This document shows positions 15,101-15,802 of a stretch of 15,802 bases of DNA, in pieces. Position 1 is the first letter of the stretch. Each line of letters begins with the position of its first letter. Made by a program: the position numbers and the translations under genes. This stretch comes from Flavobacteriales bacterium UBA2426 (GTDB lineage: Bacteria > Bacteroidota > Bacteroidia > Flavobacteriales_F > PHOS-HE28). Under the pieces are notes generated by a model, which was not told the origin of the DNA, made no database searches, and saw only the letters and a program-made list of their open reading frames with translations. The DNA is taken from the NCBI GenBank assembly GCA_002342985.1, contig DDRC01000124.1, forward strand, positions 14,683-30,484, given 5' to 3'.

Positions 15101-15802
15101 GTCTGGCATGAAATCGAACTGTCCACTATTGAGCGGCGCGGACCAGTCATACACGTGCGTAAGATCCATGGCATGCATGAATTCATGCGCCCATTGCTGG
15201 GCGACAGCACCCCATTGCCAATCCGTAGGTCCCCAGAAATTCGGGTTCTCTGAGCCATGCACCACAACCCAGGCGGGATTGTCCCAAAAGAAACTACCTG
15301 GTGTCGGATTGCAAGCAGTGCCCGAACTCGAGCCGCAGGACCAGGGGCCCACAACGTGCCAGAGCACGGTGTTCTTCAGGTCGGGTCGATCGGCCAGTGC
15401 AGCATTGGAGCACGCCTCCATGACTTGCGAGTCAGTGCATCCAATATTGTTAGCGCTCCACCACCATGTGCTGTTCCGGAACACAATATCAGCGAGCTTC
15501 AATTGAATGCGGGTGTCCTGCAGGTAATAATCCAGGTCGGGTATGCCGGGATCAGACGGTGGGGCTACGGACTCGAAGTAATTCTCAGAGATGTAGTCGA
15601 TCATCATGGCCATCCGTTGACGATTCAGCGGTGTGTCCAACCAATTGTAGTCCCCTTCATCGCGCAACCATATGTGCAGGCTGATAGATATCTGCTTGGT
15701 CGCGGTTGGTCGATGGTGATACCCTGCTACATCGTTTGACCCGTAGCCAGCTCCGGAGTATCCTGGAGGAAATGGCACATGCCAGACTTGTGTGCTCCAT
15801 CC
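12122..15802 (-). CDS. Large T9SS-secreted M43-like metalloprotease / beta-helix protein (5' end beyond window)
   Basis: The frame is open to the right edge, giving 1226 visible residues. The GTG at 15778 is internal, since codons before it (WSTQVWH) read as coding. The N-terminal part carries HEFMHAMDLTH (about residues 206-216), the zinc signature of metzincins, and NNVMAPSVGF (Met at about 287), a plausible Met-turn. Together with the many cysteines this resembles M43/pappalysin-like proteases of Bacteroidota. Residues of about 360-830 hold repeated short strands (GGVLLIDGGTITNAS, FRGIEVWGN, LNGVRVSFRACTFEHS), as in right-handed parallel beta-helices. Residues of about 850-1120 are helical (LLSKSPYLSVDVLKEAM, ICIANPEAT), a module I have seen between beta-helices and sorting domains in Bacteroidota. 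The last 80 or so residues are a type A T9SS sorting domain (IKPNPANAW). It is the first visible gene of the four-gene chain. Confidence 0.8.
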   Translation of the reverse strand, partial: GWSTQVWHVPFPPGYSGAGYGSNDVAGYHHRPTATKQISISLHIWLRDEGDYNWLDTPLNRQRMAMMIDYISENYFESVAPPSDPGIPDLDYYLQDTRIQLKLADIVFRNSTWWWSANNIGCTDSQVMEACSNAALADRPDLKNTVLWHVVGPWSCGSSSGTACNPTPGSFFWDNPAWVVVHGSENPNFWGPTDWQWGAVAQQWAHEFMHAMDLTHVYDWSAPLNSGQFDFMPDVFSCYQQAPWCTVQNVASQCASGLPFINYCPMGGFNGCDATANEFDICTNNVMAPSVGFHSSNLQMGRMHRTLSVTQVSKAAEGYNADAILSWPTQFNDGAVWAWDFPLKLYQNVHVRNKQMLKITCRTELVGEAKIVVEPGGVLLIDGGTITNASYNAEAGYFNAPFRGIEVWGNANQGQQDGLQSWWWPGVTNLAHQGLVVIKNGGIIENAETGVYLGKPGDPTKAGGVIRFEGTATEPPGVIRNCRTGVKFDPYTSLSSNGLVALNNRSTFAHARFEWTEDFDNIHGNNNPIALADLNGVRVSFRACTFEHSGQYPQYSSELGYGIRAHNSTVWVMDACPNNTWNCTLAQRVPCTFTGLDHGVHATASMGLPRLSVHRAQFTSNVCGVYGEGLRNPMVRHCTFNVGERAVTLDAADEALWAQHHRGIFFTHCNGLRVMDNALTEASEPAAPTEGIVIGYTTTASESIRSNTVSGMDRAYVGEGVSANQAAPAAIGLQFLCNTNNANGDNIWSRVAQDAPASEAQYHTIRLNQGWQNIPALNYLDNHPQPQLGSNDPVDLRVGTQSLITYWHVAAGHYAPTSIAGMAAPTLSGPQVLYGCPIIISGASDQLALQGEVEQARQAYAGLRFLYANLIDGGSTDVVLDEIAAAWPQDYWDLRAYLLSKSPYLSVDVLKEAMQKEGFPDAMRAEICIANPEATQKEGFLKWLETECTQPLPEALLEAIEASWAVKTYRATLEMQMGQEHLRMSEAAYALAELLAADDEENGTDQAEELAALQLLRTVEARYDEALLLLGRHQYTQARALITALPGEHELKGKQVDERARMLTYIDFLEAVHTDGRTPAQLTAAEVAQLQAFIDVEHDRPTQWASHLLCYHHGICRSPYTGDAGQEPKSRVRRPAAAVKEQARLGIKPNPANAWVVFTCELPDLSGEAQLIVRDVMGREAWRASLGRGNGQVLMDTRGLPAGAYTVEVVQGTSRLLPAERLIVQP

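Noticed and set aside
15776-15778. GTG as the start of the large protease gene
   Set aside because: In-frame codons continue to the window edge without a stop, no signal peptide follows the GTG, and secreted T9SS cargo needs one. The true start lies outside the window.
1-15802. RNA genes, CRISPR arrays, insertion sequences, phage genes
   Set aside because: I found no tRNA-like cloverleaf, rRNA stretch, regularly spaced short repeats, transposase or integrase motif. The only large repeats are the parts of the secreted-protein paralogues.

Overview
The window looks like chromosomal DNA of a high-GC member of the Bacteroidota, probably Flavobacteriales-like. Four things point there: secreted proteins ending in type IX secretion (T9SS) type A sorting domains; exact Bacteroidota -7 promoter elements (TAnnTTTG) beside gene starts; little sign of Shine-Dalgarno sequences; and housekeeping proteins (PheS, PPIase, PGK, delta') that read like Bacteroidota versions. 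The genus cannot be decided from the sequence alone.

Layout. 1-2274 (minus strand) is a likely operon: an exported cyclophilin-type peptidyl-prolyl isomerase overlaps pheS by 4 bp (ATGA), and 27 bp after pheS comes a geranylgeranyl-reductase-like FAD oxidoreductase that runs off the left edge. 2312-2704 (+) is a small lipoprotein gene, transcribed divergently from the isomerase with facing -7 elements. 2714-3049 (-) is a small conserved uncharacterised protein. 3109-3642 (+) is a CvpA-family membrane protein. 3651-4937 (-) is a multi-pass GT-C/ArnT-like glycosyltransferase lying downstream of pgk (5008-6198, -). 6293-7408 (+) is the DNA polymerase III delta' subunit, divergent from pgk and possibly read from a leaderless mRNA.

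7580-15802 (minus strand) is the accessory part: four consecutive genes for large secreted T9SS cargo proteins, each joined to the next by a 4-nt ATGA start/stop overlap. The first (5' end outside the window) carries an M43/pappalysin-like zinc protease domain, a parallel beta-helix-like region, an alpha-helical module and a sorting domain. The next three are tandem paralogues of about 500 residues, each with about seven delta-60-like repeats (a possible seven-bladed beta-propeller) and a sorting domain.

The three paralogues are mosaics at the DNA level. Different stretches are near-identical between different pairs: 199 bp without mismatch between copies 1 and 2 (numbered by increasing coordinate), 221 bp without mismatch between copies 2 and 3, and about 95% identity over 339 bp between copies 1 and 3. 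The sorting domains follow an a-b-b-a order across the four genes. This suggests ongoing gene conversion or domain shuffling in a co-translated surface-protein array, and it is the most interesting feature of the window. No rRNA, tRNA, CRISPR array, insertion sequence or phage gene was recognised.
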